A stretch of DNA of 64,000 nt. It comes from Microvirga sp. VF16. Lineage in GTDB: Bacteria; Pseudomonadota; Alphaproteobacteria; Rhizobiales; Beijerinckiaceae. Below the pieces are notes generated by a model that saw nothing but the letters and a program-made list of their open reading frames with translations, searched no databases and was not told where the DNA came from. A program made the position numbers and the translations under genes. This document shows, piece by piece, positions 45,870 through 55,792 of this stretch; positions within the stretch are counted from its first letter, which is position 1; every line of letters begins with the position of its first letter. The stretch lies in contig NZ_CP069359.1 in NCBI RefSeq assembly GCF_016864375.1, forward strand, positions 1 through 64,000, written 5' to 3'.

Positions 45870-46793
45870 CTACCGACCGAGGATCCAACCTTCCCATGTC
45901 AGTGCCGGCTCCGATCCGACCGTTGCCTCCGGACGACGGCCATCAGCAACCTCAATCATCTTGAGAAGGCCTGCGAGGGCGTCGAAGGCATCCTCTCCCG
46001 AAGCTGCTTCTCCGAACCCGTCGCGGACTGCTGTTTCGGCCGCATCAGAAAGGTGAACGGAGTAGGCGGCGGCCCAATCTAGAATGGCAGGTGCCTTAGA
46101 CGCACGGTCGGAACGCCGACGCTTACTCTCCCCACTGCGGAAGGCTGCGTTGAACATACGGTAGGCTTCAGCCGGGTATGTTTCGGCGAGAACGACATCA
46201 CTACGCGCTGAAAGTTCGGCCAGTGAGCCGTCGAATGGCCATAGGGCTGCACCTCGCTCCAGAGCAGCTCTAACAACCTCTCTCCATCCTGATATTGCGG
46301 CACGGCCCGCTTGGTTGCCGCCGAGAGTCCAAAACAGTGAGCATGCGGCCTGTCGATCGGAGGTTCTCCGCTCGCAGGTGCGGAGGAGGCTATCGAACGA
46401 CTCCATTCCAAGCCCTGCAACTAGCGAAGACCGTGAAACTCCCTTGAGGCTTCCCTTTGGATAGAATGGTCTTCTAATGGAAACATCATCAGGCTGATCG
46501 ACCACGTCGAAGAACTGCGCCCAATCGCCCTCGCCGAAATTCCGTAAGCCATCCCTAAAGTCGACAAGACCTGTCTTGCTGCCGTAGGCGCTGGGAATAC
46601 CTATCGGAAAATCAAAACCCACCAATGTGCGGCCACCGTGTGCGTTGCTAAAAATGCCATCGAGAAATGTGGGGATCGCACCGACAGGACAAGGAGCGGA
46701 CACCTTCCACAAACCGTTGTCGCGTATAGCCGACGCTTGCCAGCGCTTGCGAGGGTCGACACTCCAATCGGCATGGATCAGGTGGTCAAACAT
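45870..46793 (-). CDS. DUF429-type predicted RNase H-fold protein
   Basis: About 307 aa from ATG 46793 (MFDHLIHADWSVDPRKRW); the frame is open further upstream to 46886. The N-terminal HADWS aspartate, the central TLVGFDFPIG, VLAETYPAEAYRMF and the C-terminal GEDAFDALAGLLKM pattern match DUF429, a predicted nuclease family with an RNase H-like fold. The acidic residues in these blocks are the expected metal ligands. It lies immediately downstream of the mcrC remnant on the same strand, so it may have belonged to the same restriction operon. Function within the cell is unknown. Confidence 0.72.
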   Translation of the reverse strand: MFDHLIHADWSVDPRKRWQASAIRDNGLWKVSAPCPVGAIPTFLDGIFSNAHGGRTLVGFDFPIGIPSAYGSKTGLVDFRDGLRNFGEGDWAQFFDVVDQPDDVSIRRPFYPKGSLKGVSRSSLVAGLGMESFDSLLRTCERRTSDRQAACSLFWTLGGNQAGRAAISGWREVVRAALERGAALWPFDGSLAELSARSDVVLAETYPAEAYRMFNAAFRSGESKRRRSDRASKAPAILDWAAAYSVHLSDAAETAVRDGFGEAASGEDAFDALAGLLKMIEVADGRRPEATVGSEPALTWEGWILGR

Positions 46794-46892
46794 CAAGTTT
46801 CCTTTGGTGATCGGCTTTCGCTCGAACCAGGACAAGTTACCCCAAAAGTATCTTCCATAAGTTTGATAAGCAACGCTGCGCCGCAACCTATT

Positions 46893-47990
46893 TCACAAGT
46901 TCCTATCTACATTGGCGGCTGCCTTCGGAGGGCTGTCAGCGGATGAGCTGTGCGGCTGAAGTATGTTCAAGAGGTTCTGATGGATCGCTGGCCAATCTTC
47001 ATTAAGGTCAACGGTGACCGCCGATATCAAATGTCCTCCGATCTCATACCCCACATTGAGAGCTCTTCCGACAGTGGGATATAACAAGATCCCTCGTGCC
47101 CGCGCATCGTTGCCACCTGCCCTCTCAAGGTTCTTGAGATAGGCAAAGATCTGATACAGATGGCTCGACCAGATCTTTTCTGATCTCATATGGGTCGATA
47201 GCGTCTTCCGATAATATTTCGTACCAATAACGACTGTCTCAGCAACGAAGCGCAGCGTGACGTCCGTCCGCATCATGGGGAGATAGGCAGTGTGTTCCTG
47301 TTCGGGCGCGGTTGCATCCCGACTAATCAATTCGCTCCCGGCTGAAAACTCGCTCTGCTCACGCCGATAGAAGTTGCCAACGAAGGCTCCGAACACGGCA
47401 GACATACGCTCTTCATCTTTGAGAATATTCGCAAACCTCGCTCCTTCTCCCGACGCTCGCGGGAGGAGATCCTCATACAGGAGTCGGCAGATTTTCAGCA
47501 GCAGATCGTAATGCGCAGTATTTCAGGAGAGCTGCACTCTTCTAAACAGCTCACTCGACAGTCTCACGTCACTGATGCCGTCCAGTTGTCTGCACAAAAC
47601 CCGAAGTCGGTGGGCAAGATCAGAGTCAACTTGACCTACATTGCTCAGTCGCCGCGCCGCTGCTTTGATGATCTGGTTATGCGGAACATCACGCTGCAAC
47701 TCATCGAACCGACAGTAAGCGCGAGCGTGTTGAAGGAGGTTCCGCCGTAATGTCTCATTGAGCACAATCCGCCCACGAACGGACGAGGTCTCCTCCTCGT
47801 GCTCACGGTATCCCTAATCAAGCCCTCTTCGGATAAGCCTTTCGATGCCATTGATCAGCACCTTCGCGAACAGGTCGAGCGGTCCTGGACTTTCCTCTGT
47901 CCCGACAGACAACGCTTTCCCCTCCGGGAAGCGGTCCCAGGCATAGCAAAACAGATAGTAGAGATTTCGAATAGGAATGGTAGCGGCCAT
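46893..47990 (-). pseudogene. mcrC: McrC-like restriction subunit, two in-frame stops and altered active site
   Basis: The minus frame from ATG 47990 (MAATIPIRNLYYLFCYAWD) runs 365 codons to 46893, the normal McrC length. It is broken only by TAG at 47814-47816 and TGA at 47523-47525. McrC landmarks stay in one frame: SSVRGRIVLNETLRRN, FVGNFYRREQ, MMRTDVTLR, HLYQIFAYLKN and GILLYPTVG. In working McrC the nuclease core is TD...D-x-K; here the second acidic residue is glycine (VVIGTKYY). With two stops and that change the nuclease is almost certainly dead. McrC supplies the DNA cleavage of the McrBC modification-dependent restriction enzyme. It starts 6 bases after mcrB. Confidence 0.85.
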
Positions 47991-47995
47991 TGGAG

Positions 47996-50727
47996 CTAGT
48001 CCGTTAACCGCTCAACCCACTCCTCAACCCTGCTGGGGCTGTCAGCCCAATATTCCTCGAGCAGCGGTGCAATTTCCGTTTGCACAATGCGTGCCTACCA
48101 CGCCTCGTCAGCGACTGTACCATCCGGGATAGTCGCAAAGAAGCTATGTCCGATACAAAAGCCTGGTCCAAGGTCCGACTTGTTATCGCTGATTGCCTCG
48201 TTCAAGGCGGTCATCGACGTCACAAGTCTCGTAACGAGCGCCTCGGTTGCTCCTCTGGAGAGCAGCTGGGTTCGGAACTTTGGTGCTCCAAATTGGGGAC
48301 GTAGCGTAAGGAACGCGAAACGCCTACGAAGGGCATAGTCCACGAGGGATAGGGAGCGATCCGCTGTGTTCATCATCCCGAGAATATAGACATTCTCTGG
48401 GACATAGAACCGGGCTTCCGAGCTTTCAGCATAGGCAAGCTTTGTAGCCCAATCTGGCCCCCTTTTGTCCGGCTCGATCAGGAGCATGAGCTCACCTAAG
48501 ATCTTGCTTAGGTTGCCACGATTGATCTCGTCAATAACGAAAACATACTTCGTTTCAGGATCGGCTAGGGCTCTCTCACAGAACTCAAGGAAGACACCCG
48601 GCTTCAATGTGAAGCCATTGGATGAGGGTCTATAGCCCTGAACGAAATCCTCGTACGACTAAGACTGATGAAACTGCACTGTGCGAAGGCGGCTTGGATC
48701 CCGATGGCCCATCAGGGTATACGCCATGCGCTTTGCGATAAAGGATTTGCCCACGCCTGGTCGTCCTTGGAGGATGAGGTTCTTCTTAGACCGCCAGACC
48801 TCAAGTGCATTAATAAATTCACTCCTAGGCATGAAGATCCCATCCATCGCCTGATCGATGGTGAATGGTTCAAGGACCCTCTCGTCAGCCGGCTTTCTGA
48901 CCTCTATCTTGCTTAGCGAAACTAGCTGCTTCAGAGCTTCAACAAGCTCAGGAGCATTCGTCAGATCAGTCAGGGTTTTGATAGGCAACGAAGTGGCGGT
49001 CGACCATTCGCCCCGGCTTTGCCAGTGAACCGCACGGACATTACGGAGGTCGGCGCGTTCCGGGTGGTATTCAAACTCTCCAACAACAGCGCCATGACCA
49101 ACGATCGTCGTTCGGCCTCGCTTAGCAAAAACCAGATCGCCTGGGCGCATTGTGCTGACAAAGTCAAAGCAGGTTCTGGCATTGTTCTGCCGGCGGGTGC
49201 TGTCCCCGTAAACCTCCTGCATTGCGGTCATGAGATCGTCGATGGACCCAAATCGGCTCAGATCGCCTAGTTCGTCCCAGCCGATGCCCATCAAGCCACT
49301 CTCGTAGAACTCGTCCCAGTGATCTGCTCCCTCACCCGGCGCATAGAGCCATACTCGTTGATTGGGATGCGATGAGACTGCTGCTTGCTGTAGACTCTCC
49401 ACAAGAAGCTCCCGCAGGGCCTCTGCATGGTTCTGAGGAAGGGAAAAAGTGCTGTAATTCGCAAACCGCAAGATCATCAGATCCGATAGCCGCGGTTCCG
49501 CAGCAATCGTACTGCGAAGAAGCGTGGTCGATAGCCGCTGGTCAATGCGGATGCGGACTCGCAATTTTGGTCCAGCAAACCTATCTGTATCGATAAGATA
49601 GGGAAGTTCCTCAGGACCATTTTCGATCTGAGAGGCTTCACTGATGACGGTCGCGGTCGCGATGATCCCAGCATCGCGACCTGCCCGCCAGAGAAAAGCG
49701 CTGTCGCCAATATTAGGTCTCTTCCCTTTCTCCGGCACAGTCCAGGTGACTTCTGTTAAACTTTTGATAGCTCCATCCATGTCGAATAGCTTCGGGTTCC
49801 CTTGGAAGATCCAAGACTGCTTGGCGCTCGGGAGCTCCTGGGTGTTCTGGGCGAGTGAGATTTCATATCCCTGGAGCACGGCATCAAGGTCAGCGTTCAA
49901 GACGTCGTCGTCAGGAACATGACCTTTCGGATAGAACTTATAGGCAATGGTGCTGCTCTCATAATCGAGCCCGAGATCGCCTTCGGTTCGGAGATCGATA
50001 TCATCGTCCAGTCTGAACTCAGCCTTGCGCAAGAGATCTAAGCTGGCCCGGAGACCTGCTCTGCGCTGGCTGAGTGACCGACGACCCTGAGCACGTCCTT
50101 CACGCTGAATGACTTCCGTGACACCCTGATTGAGGGCGAGATAAACGCCCGACATATCTTCTGGAAACAGGAAGACGCAGTAAATCCCACGCTGGGTGGA
50201 GTTTGTCTCTCGCTGATCCATCAATGCGATCCAGGGGACCCTTGCCCAGTTTCCAGCGCCAAGGCTCCAGCTCACCCGCACATGCAGGCGACTTGCTACG
50301 GCGGGTAGCTGCTCCAGTCCAGTACGGATACGGGTCATGAGAGCCTTTAGGTCATCATGCCCTCCAAAGAGCTCCTTCCGTCGAACTGGAAGCTGCTCGA
50401 GCAATGCATCAATTTCTGGACCGACTGGTTGCTGAGGCGTTTGACTGGAATTGCTTACACTGACCCAAGCCTCTCCAGAACTGCCCGGACGGTTGCCTCA
50501 CCGCCGCTGAACTCATTCGACGCAAGGGCACCACGCTCAGGGAACTGGTATCCGTATGCAGCGCCTACGATGGCTTTGGAGTCATATCGCCTTCCGTCAT
50601 GCTCCAGGAAAAAGCTTCGTGCTGGTCCAAACCGGTACTTTTCGAGGAACCGCTCTCTTCCGAGTTGGTCAAATTCACGGATTGCGTCCAGTACGGCGTC
50701 GCGGCTCGTAAGTTCAGACAGAAGCAT
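47996..50727 (-). pseudogene. mcrB: McrB-like GTPase/AAA+ subunit (ScoMcrA-type head), frameshift plus two amber codons
   Basis: From ATG 50727 the first 90 residues are a ScoMcrA-like N-terminal head (FLEKYRFGPARSFFLEHDGRRYDSKAI). A single-base frame change near 50455-50470 leads into an MrcB-N/DUF3578-like domain, then a PUA/EVE-like reader (YESGLMGIGWDEL, GDLVFAKRGRTTIVGHG). The AAA+ motor follows: Walker A GRPGVGKS, Walker B VFVIDEINRGN and the McrB signature MNTADRS. TAG codons at 48659-48661 (HQS-stop-SYEDF) and 48095-48097 (DEAW-stop) replace conserved tyrosines, with the frame intact around them. The intact protein would recognise modified DNA and translocate with GTP, partnering McrC. 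Now inactive unless stops are suppressed. Confidence 0.85.
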
Positions 50728-51189
50728 TGGTCGGCGATACCTTATGATCGTTGCCGCCTCAGATTAATGTCTCGAACCCAAATTGCTAGGCTTATAACTA
50801 GAGCATCATCAAGCTGCGGGGCTCAGACAGTTCTATGGGGTACTATGCCATGTCCATGGCTCATACTTACCAACGTCGGGTTGATCGTTCCGATGTGCGC
50901 GCTGTAGCCCCTTCAAACACCGAGCAACAGGATGTTGCATGGACGGAATCAACCGGGTGTTGATTTCTAATGTAAGAATGGGCAGCCGCTCCGGGTCCTT
51001 CCTCGGATCGCGGGCTTCCGGGGGGTCCGCGGAGCCCCGGCTTCTGAGGCTTTTCAGTTTTTTCCGACACGCATCTTTTCCTGTTACCGAACTTTTTTCA
51101 GTTACACGTCAGTTACAAACTCGGTTACAGCACAAAACCCTTACTTTTCAACTATTTATCCTGATTTGTAACCGATAACTGAGATATTA
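50728..51189. other. intergenic region upstream of mcrB, left flank of IS630
   Basis: No gene is supported. A GC-rich hairpin (CCGGGG/CCCCGG, 51018-51040) is followed on the + strand by TTTTCAGTTTTTT, terminator-like but with no gene feeding it. The stretch 51070-51180 is AT-rich. The mcrB promoter should lie near 50730-50850. Confidence 0.35.
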
Positions 51190-52240
51190 AAGCGCTTTTG
51201 ATCTGGGCTTGAATCCATTCGGGTGGTCTGTGCGTTGACGGGGATATGGCTCAGGAGGCGAGCGATGCCCCAGCCCTATTCTCCCGATTTGCGCGAACGT
51301 GTTCTTGTCGCCTGCGAGCGCGGCGACCTTCCTCAGGTCGAGATTGCCCGCCGCTTCCAGGTCTGCCCCGCCACCGTCTCGAACTGGCGCCGCCAGGAGC
51401 GCGAAGAAGGCCGACGCTGCCCCAAGCCGCACAGCGGCGGTGTGCCCTCGCGCCTGGATGCCGCAGCTCTGGAGGTGCTGCGCCAACTCGTGCTTGAGGA
51501 CAATGACGCGCTGCTGCGTGAGTACCGCGAACGCCTGGCCGAGCGCACCGGCGTGACGGTGTGTCTGGCGGTGATCTGTGAGGCGCTCAAGCAGCTCAAG
51601 CTGCGTCCGAAAAAAAGACGCTTCGGGCGGCCGAGCAGGAGCGGCCCGAGATTGCCGCTGAGCGCGAGGCCTACCGCCAGCAGATGAGCGAGATTCCCGC
51701 AGAACGGTTGGTGTTCCTGGACGAAAGCGGGGTGACGACCAAGATGGCCCGCACCCACGCCCGAGCGCCGCGTGGGCAACGCGCCTATGGATCCATTCCC
51801 CTTGGCTCGTGGCAGCGGTTGACGGTGTTAGGGGCGCTCGCCTGTGAAGGCTTGGTGGCCACGATGAGCATCGAGGCGTCCACCTCGACCTCCGTGCTGC
51901 TGGCCTATCTCGAGCAGGTGCTGGTGCCCAAGCTCCAGCGGGTGAAGCCGGATGCCATTCTGGTGATGGATAACTTGCGCCCGCATCGCGCGACGGAAGT
52001 CGGCGAGCTTCTCGCTCAGGCCGGGATCGGGCTTTTGTACCTGCCGCGCTACTCACCGGAGTTCAACCCGATCGAGCACGCCTGGGCCAAGATGAAAGAG
52101 CGGCTCAAGGCGAAAGCGGCGCGCACTCTCGAAGCCTTGGAAGCAGAACTCAAACCAGCCCTCGACACCATCACCGCAAACGATGCCAAAGGTTGGATCA
52201 GGCATGCCGGCTATGCCCTACACTGAGACCAAAAGCGCTT
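51190..52240 (+). mobile_element. complete IS630-family insertion sequence
   Basis: The ends are 15-bp inverted repeats (AAGCGCTTTTGATCT at the left, complement of AAGCGCTTTTGGTCT at the right, one mismatch), each flanked by TA, the IS630/Tc1 target duplication. The element is 1051 bp with a frameshifted transposase. It has separated the mcrB upstream region from the integrative module. Confidence 0.88.
51265..52226 (+). CDS. IS630 transposase, two frames joined by a slippery A7
   Basis: ORF A (51265-51687) has the N-terminal helix-turn-helix (RDLPQ-type VEIARRFQVCPATVSNWRR). ORF B (51684-52226) has the DDE catalytic domain: VFLDESG, LVMDNLRPHR and SPEFNPIEHAWAKMK. The two overlap in the -1 frame. 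A run of seven A at 51610-51616 is a likely slippage site, as in other IS630-family elements, giving a fusion of about 320 aa. Start ATG 51265 (MPQPYSPDLRER) is preceded by GGAGGCGAGCG. It probably still makes active transposase. Confidence 0.85.
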
Positions 52241-52467
52241 TAGGGTAAAAGGCGGAAGAGTAGCGGGGAGATTCACCGCTCTCGCACGGGAGGGAGTGAA
52301 AAGGGGGTGAATGCGCGTATGTAAAGAGTTTCGTCAGTTACTCGGATACAAATTCTGAAAACGCCTAAAAGCTCAATTTCTGCAAGGACTTAAGCGTGTA
52401 ACCTAGCTGTAACTAAGCCGTAACCAAGCCGGATTCCGGGATTTCGGTTACAGCCCGGAACGAAAAA

Positions 52468-52487
52468 GCCCCGCCGAAGGGCAGGGC
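52468..52487 (-). terminator. intrinsic terminator on the minus strand
   Basis: GCCCCGCC/GGCAGGGC stem (8 positions, one mismatch) with GAAG loop. Reading leftward it is followed by TTTTTCGTT. It lies about 30 bases after the stop of the 256-aa gene and should end the leftward two-gene operon. Confidence 0.65.
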
Positions 52488-52516
52488 AGTTGTCAAACTC
52501 TCGTTGATATTCCGAG

Positions 52517-53287
52517 TCACAAGCTCGACGTCGGCGGTTGATGCTCCATAAGCCGACGTCGCCGACAGTCGATCTTATGCGCCGTTGCACGGACCTCCTG
52601 CGCCTCGGCGAGAAGCAGTTTGATCCTGCGCCTCGGGATCTTCAGGGCCGCGAGGAACTCCAGGTCACGGGCCGCGTCCCGGAGCTTCCGCACTGCCTTG
52701 TGCATCACATGGGCCTCTGTGCTGTGAAGAGCAGCGGCTGTTTCGATCTCGTCGGTCATGTCATTCGCATGATAGCGTTCGAGCGCGTCACGCACGGGAT
52801 GGAAGCGTTTCTTCATGGCCGTTACGGTGACCACGCCTTCAAGGTCACGGTCGCTCACTTTGACGCCGTCGTCAGGTGTGCCAGGGCCATTCGGGGTGAC
52901 GTAATTCTCTTTTTTGAGCTCCTTGGCGCTGGGCTCCCGCTTCGTGGGCAGGGGACCGAGCAGGGCTTCAACATCGTCCTCATACTTCTCGGCGTCGAGA
53001 TCCTCAAAGAGACTAGTCGGATCTTCCGAACCGCCAGACAGGTCGTCGTCGCCGTTATCATGATCCATCCCGAGATCCTCAAGCATTGCGAGCGCGTCAT
53101 TGCATTCCTTCGGGAGCGCCGTGTATTGCTTATCAGTGACGTTATCGCGGACGGGCTTGGCGAGCCTTTCACCTAGCTTATCCATCATCAGTTCAAGCTT
53201 TTTGATCTTGCCGAGATTGCCGTTCCCGACACCAATTTTCAGCGGTTTGTCGCTGTGCTGAAAGGGCGCCTTCGAGCGTGTCGTCAT
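52517..53287 (-). CDS. uncharacterised 256-aa charged protein
   Basis: This highly charged protein has an acidic middle (LGMDHDNGDDDLSG, DLDAEKYEDDVEALLG) and a helical basic C-terminal domain (AVRKLRDAARDLEFLAALK, then IPRRRIKLLLAEAQEV). There is no signal peptide or membrane segment. It overlaps the upstream 85-aa gene by ATGA, so the two are translationally coupled. Not recognised. As cargo of an integrative element it may be a replication/partition accessory or a regulator; neither is shown. Confidence 0.6.
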   Translation of the reverse strand: MTTRSKAPFQHSDKPLKIGVGNGNLGKIKKLELMMDKLGERLAKPVRDNVTDKQYTALPKECNDALAMLEDLGMDHDNGDDDLSGGSEDPTSLFEDLDAEKYEDDVEALLGPLPTKREPSAKELKKENYVTPNGPGTPDDGVKVSDRDLEGVVTVTAMKKRFHPVRDALERYHANDMTDEIETAAALHSTEAHVMHKAVRKLRDAARDLEFLAALKIPRRRIKLLLAEAQEVRATAHKIDCRRRRLMEHQPPTSSL

Positions 53288-53541
53288 TGCTCAGCACCCC
53301 CATTTTTGGGACGCTGAGCAAGCTTCAGCTCGAGAAGCTCCAGGAGAGTGCCGGGACTGGCGTGAGTTTTGCCGGAAACCGAAGCACGGAAGGTCTTGCG
53401 ATTGCGCCCGAGAAGGGTGCAGACGTTACGGACCTCAAGTCCGTACTCGGCCACCAATGCATTGAATCGTTCAGTCTTGCCTCCGCAAGATGCTTGATTT
53501 TGCATGTCTCTATCCAGTTTTAAGATCACGGCTGCGCTCAC
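53284..53541 (-). CDS. 85-aa protein, possibly DNA-binding
   Basis: The sequence begins MSAAVILKLDRDMQNQASCGG and includes GLEVRNVCTLLGRNRKTFRASV, which could be a helix-turn-helix-like pair, and ends in a charged tail. No family is recognised. It is the first gene of the coupled pair and could be its regulator. The nearby HTH gene and integrase transcribe in the same direction. Confidence 0.5.
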   Translation of the reverse strand: MSAAVILKLDRDMQNQASCGGKTERFNALVAEYGLEVRNVCTLLGRNRKTFRASVSGKTHASPGTLLELLELKLAQRPKNGGAEQ

Positions 53542-53649
53542 CAGCGCAACCGTTTTAGTTACATAGCAAAAGAAGATCGTTTGCCGGTCCTGTATGGCTC
53601 CGGCGGTGAACTCTCGTTCATCCCGTTTAGATTAGGGGAATGCGGCGCC

Positions 53650-53913
53650 TCAGGCGCTGGCGCGCTCCATTTGGGTGACGTACTCGTCGACTGCTTCGGG
53701 GCGATACCGAATCGGCGCTCGGCGCCCGCGCCCTAGGCGGAGGAAAGCGGGTCCTTGCTTCTGAGCTCTCCACCATACGAGCGTCGCCGGAGCAACGCAG
53801 AGTCGGGCTGCGACCTCCTCTGTCGTCAACAGCCGATTAGGTTGAGCGAGTTGCGCGGAAGAGGGGACTTGGTTTCCCGCGCTTAGCGATACTCTACTCA
53901 GGAGATCCTGCAT
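53650..53913 (-). CDS. AlpA/MerR-type helix-turn-helix protein (putative excisionase or regulator)
   Basis: About 87 aa from ATG 53913 (MQDLLSRVSLSAG); the frame is open to 54018. The core RLLTTEEVAARLCVAPATL followed by VWWRAQKQGPAF and RYRPEAVDEYV is the winged-helix pattern of AlpA/excisionase-type proteins (HTH_17). Such proteins control integrase genes or act in excision of P4-like islands, and it lies next to a P4-type integrase gene on the same strand. The role is inferred from that pairing. Confidence 0.72.
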   Translation of the reverse strand: MQDLLSRVSLSAGNQVPSSAQLAQPNRLLTTEEVAARLCVAPATLVWWRAQKQGPAFLRLGRGRRAPIRYRPEAVDEYVTQMERASA

Positions 53914-54018
53914 CGAATTGGACCCCCGCGGGGAAACCACTCCCGGATCCGATGTTCTAGTGCTTTCTTGTCTGATTGGATGTGTCACGATGCGCCCCAA
54001 ATTCGATCTTGGGAACAC

Positions 54019-54339
54019 ATATAGGTTTATGAATGAGTATATACAACTGTAAACTCGAGTTATTCACATTGCAAGCACAATATCAACAAGTTGTTTAAAA
54101 GTTTAGCGTCTAGTCGCATCTTTAAAACATCGTTGGTTGCTTATCAAATTTTCTCCGCAATGGCGCAGTTTCTATCTCTTATATTCTCCGTTGTGCACGA
54201 GCGTGCAACAAATTCGCCGGACGTCAAAATTAAGAGTTTTCCAGTAGTTAGTCGCTGCCAAGAGCGTGAGCGTGTCTCTGGCATACGGATGCTGCCGTTG
54301 TGAAATGCATCTCTCCGTTTTGTGTTCACGACCTCCGCT
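54019..54339. other. AT-rich intergenic region
   Basis: Between the integrase and the HTH gene, 54020-54200 is strongly AT-rich, unlike the surroundings, typical of a regulatory or recombination region in integrative elements. No gene is supported. Confidence 0.35.
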
Positions 54340-55590
54340 TCACGCCGCCTTCTCTATGCAGGATAGAGATCTCAGTCCGGCAGCTTCCAGCACCAAAAGC
54401 TCCCAGGCCTCGAACGTAGCACGGCGCTCCTTGAGCAGTGGCGCGCGGTTGTAGACACCCACGATGCCGCCAAACGTTCCTGAGATGTGGTTGATCGCCC
54501 GCTCAATCACAGGAATGTCGACGCCCAGTTGATCATGGGCGTGGGTCACGAAGCTGCGACGCAGATCATGCAGCGTCCAGTGGGGCAGGGAAGTTGCCTT
54601 GCCTCGAGAGACTCCTCGCAGCTCTGCCACCTTCCCGTCTAAACGCTTCTTGGCCTTCGAGAGTGCGCCAAACACCGTGCCGTGCACGGTGGAGAAGACG
54701 AGATCCCGGCCATTAGACCGCGAGGCGACAATGGCCAGAGCGGCTGATGACAGCGGCACGTCATGAGGACGCCTGTTCTTGGTCCGACTTGCCGGAAGGC
54801 GCCAAATCTTCTCGTCAAAGTCGATCTCGCGGTGGGGCATCTCGAACACCTCGGATCGGCGTTGACCCGTCAGCATGAGGAAGCGAACAGCTGCGCCATA
54901 CGTGTCGTCCATCTCCAAAGCGGCGCGGTAGATGAGCCCGAGCTCCGCCATCGTGAGAACGCGCTCGCGCCGGTTATCCCGACCAGCAGGAGCCGTGTCC
55001 GTGACCGGGTTCTCATCACAGAGCCCTACCGACTTCGCCCACGAGTACATCTTCCGGATCACGGCCCGGGCTAGATTGGCTTGCCGCACCCCGCGCTCAG
55101 CAATGGAGTGGAGGGCGTCTGCGATGTGGGCGCGGGTCACCTCATCAAAGGGTTTGGCCGCGAGCGGCTCAAACAGCCGTGTCAGGATCCGGCGGTACTC
55201 CGAAGCGCTTTTGGGCCGCAAGCGCGTGTCGACATACTTCGTCAGGAACTCGTCGCGCACCTCGGCAAACTGGCGCTTGCGAAACCGGTCTAGTTCGGCC
55301 TGGCGCTTCTCGGCCGATGGATCGCTGCCACGAGCGACCTGCCCGGCGAGGTCGCGCGCAACCCGCTTGGCATCCTCCAACCCAAGCTTGCGCACATCCC
55401 CGATGGTGACCATGCGGGCAGGAGCACTGCGACTGGCTCCAGCGCGATAGCGGTAAACGTAACGCCGCTGACCCGAGGGATAGACCCGCACCCCAAACCC
55501 CGGGGTGGCCTCATCCCAGACGGCATATTCCTTGGCTTGAATCGGCAGCGACCCAACACGACTGGCGGTGAACTTGATACGCTCTGGCAC
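54340..55590 (-). CDS. P4-type tyrosine recombinase (island integrase)
   Basis: This 416-aa protein has an N-terminal DUF4102-type arm-binding domain (GFGVRVYPSGQRRYVYRYR), a core-binding domain and a complete catalytic set: MLTGQRRSEV (Arg), LHDLRRSF (H-x-x-R), NHISG (His) and GVYNRAPLL (Tyr). It appears intact. It starts about 150 bases from a tRNA 3'-end fragment, the usual placing of P4-like integrases beside their attachment site, so it likely integrated the small module extending to its left. It should catalyse insertion at a tRNA gene, probably tRNA-Lys. Confidence 0.9.
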   Translation of the reverse strand: MPERIKFTASRVGSLPIQAKEYAVWDEATPGFGVRVYPSGQRRYVYRYRAGASRSAPARMVTIGDVRKLGLEDAKRVARDLAGQVARGSDPSAEKRQAELDRFRKRQFAEVRDEFLTKYVDTRLRPKSASEYRRILTRLFEPLAAKPFDEVTRAHIADALHSIAERGVRQANLARAVIRKMYSWAKSVGLCDENPVTDTAPAGRDNRRERVLTMAELGLIYRAALEMDDTYGAAVRFLMLTGQRRSEVFEMPHREIDFDEKIWRLPASRTKNRRPHDVPLSSAALAIVASRSNGRDLVFSTVHGTVFGALSKAKKRLDGKVAELRGVSRGKATSLPHWTLHDLRRSFVTHAHDQLGVDIPVIERAINHISGTFGGIVGVYNRAPLLKERRATFEAWELLVLEAAGLRSLSCIEKAA

Positions 55591-55740
55591 GGCTTGCCCC
55601 CGGTTTCCGTGCGCACCTCGTGCGCACGCTGCTTCGATTATGCTGCAGCTTATTCGGGTTTGTTCGACTTATTCAATGCCAAATTACCGAGTCTGCACAG
55701 GTACTTAGCTAAAATTCCTTTGTGCCACAAGGACTCTGTC

Positions 55741-55792
55741 GCTCTAACTTTTAATCAGAGGGTCCTGGGTTCGAGTCCCAGCGCGCTCACCA
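55741..55792 (+). other. truncated tRNA-Lys-like 3' end, probable att site
   Basis: The sequence has an anticodon arm with loop CTTTTAA (anticodon TTT, Lys), a complete T arm (CTGGG-TTCGAGT-CCCAG), acceptor strand and CCA. One anticodon-stem pair is broken (A opposite C), and no D arm or 5' acceptor strand exists upstream. It is therefore a 3' fragment, as produced on one side of an element that integrates into the 3' half of a tRNA gene. The intact tRNA would be expected at the other end of the element, outside or lost from this window. Confidence 0.72.

Noticed and set aside
52538..53176. 212-codon plus-strand frame opposite the 256-aa gene
   Set aside because: The minus-strand gene has ATGA coupling to its neighbour and a matching terminator; the plus frame has neither.
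55741..55792. Functional tRNA-Lys gene
   Set aside because: There is no D arm or 5' acceptor strand upstream and one anticodon pair is broken; only the 3' portion exists.
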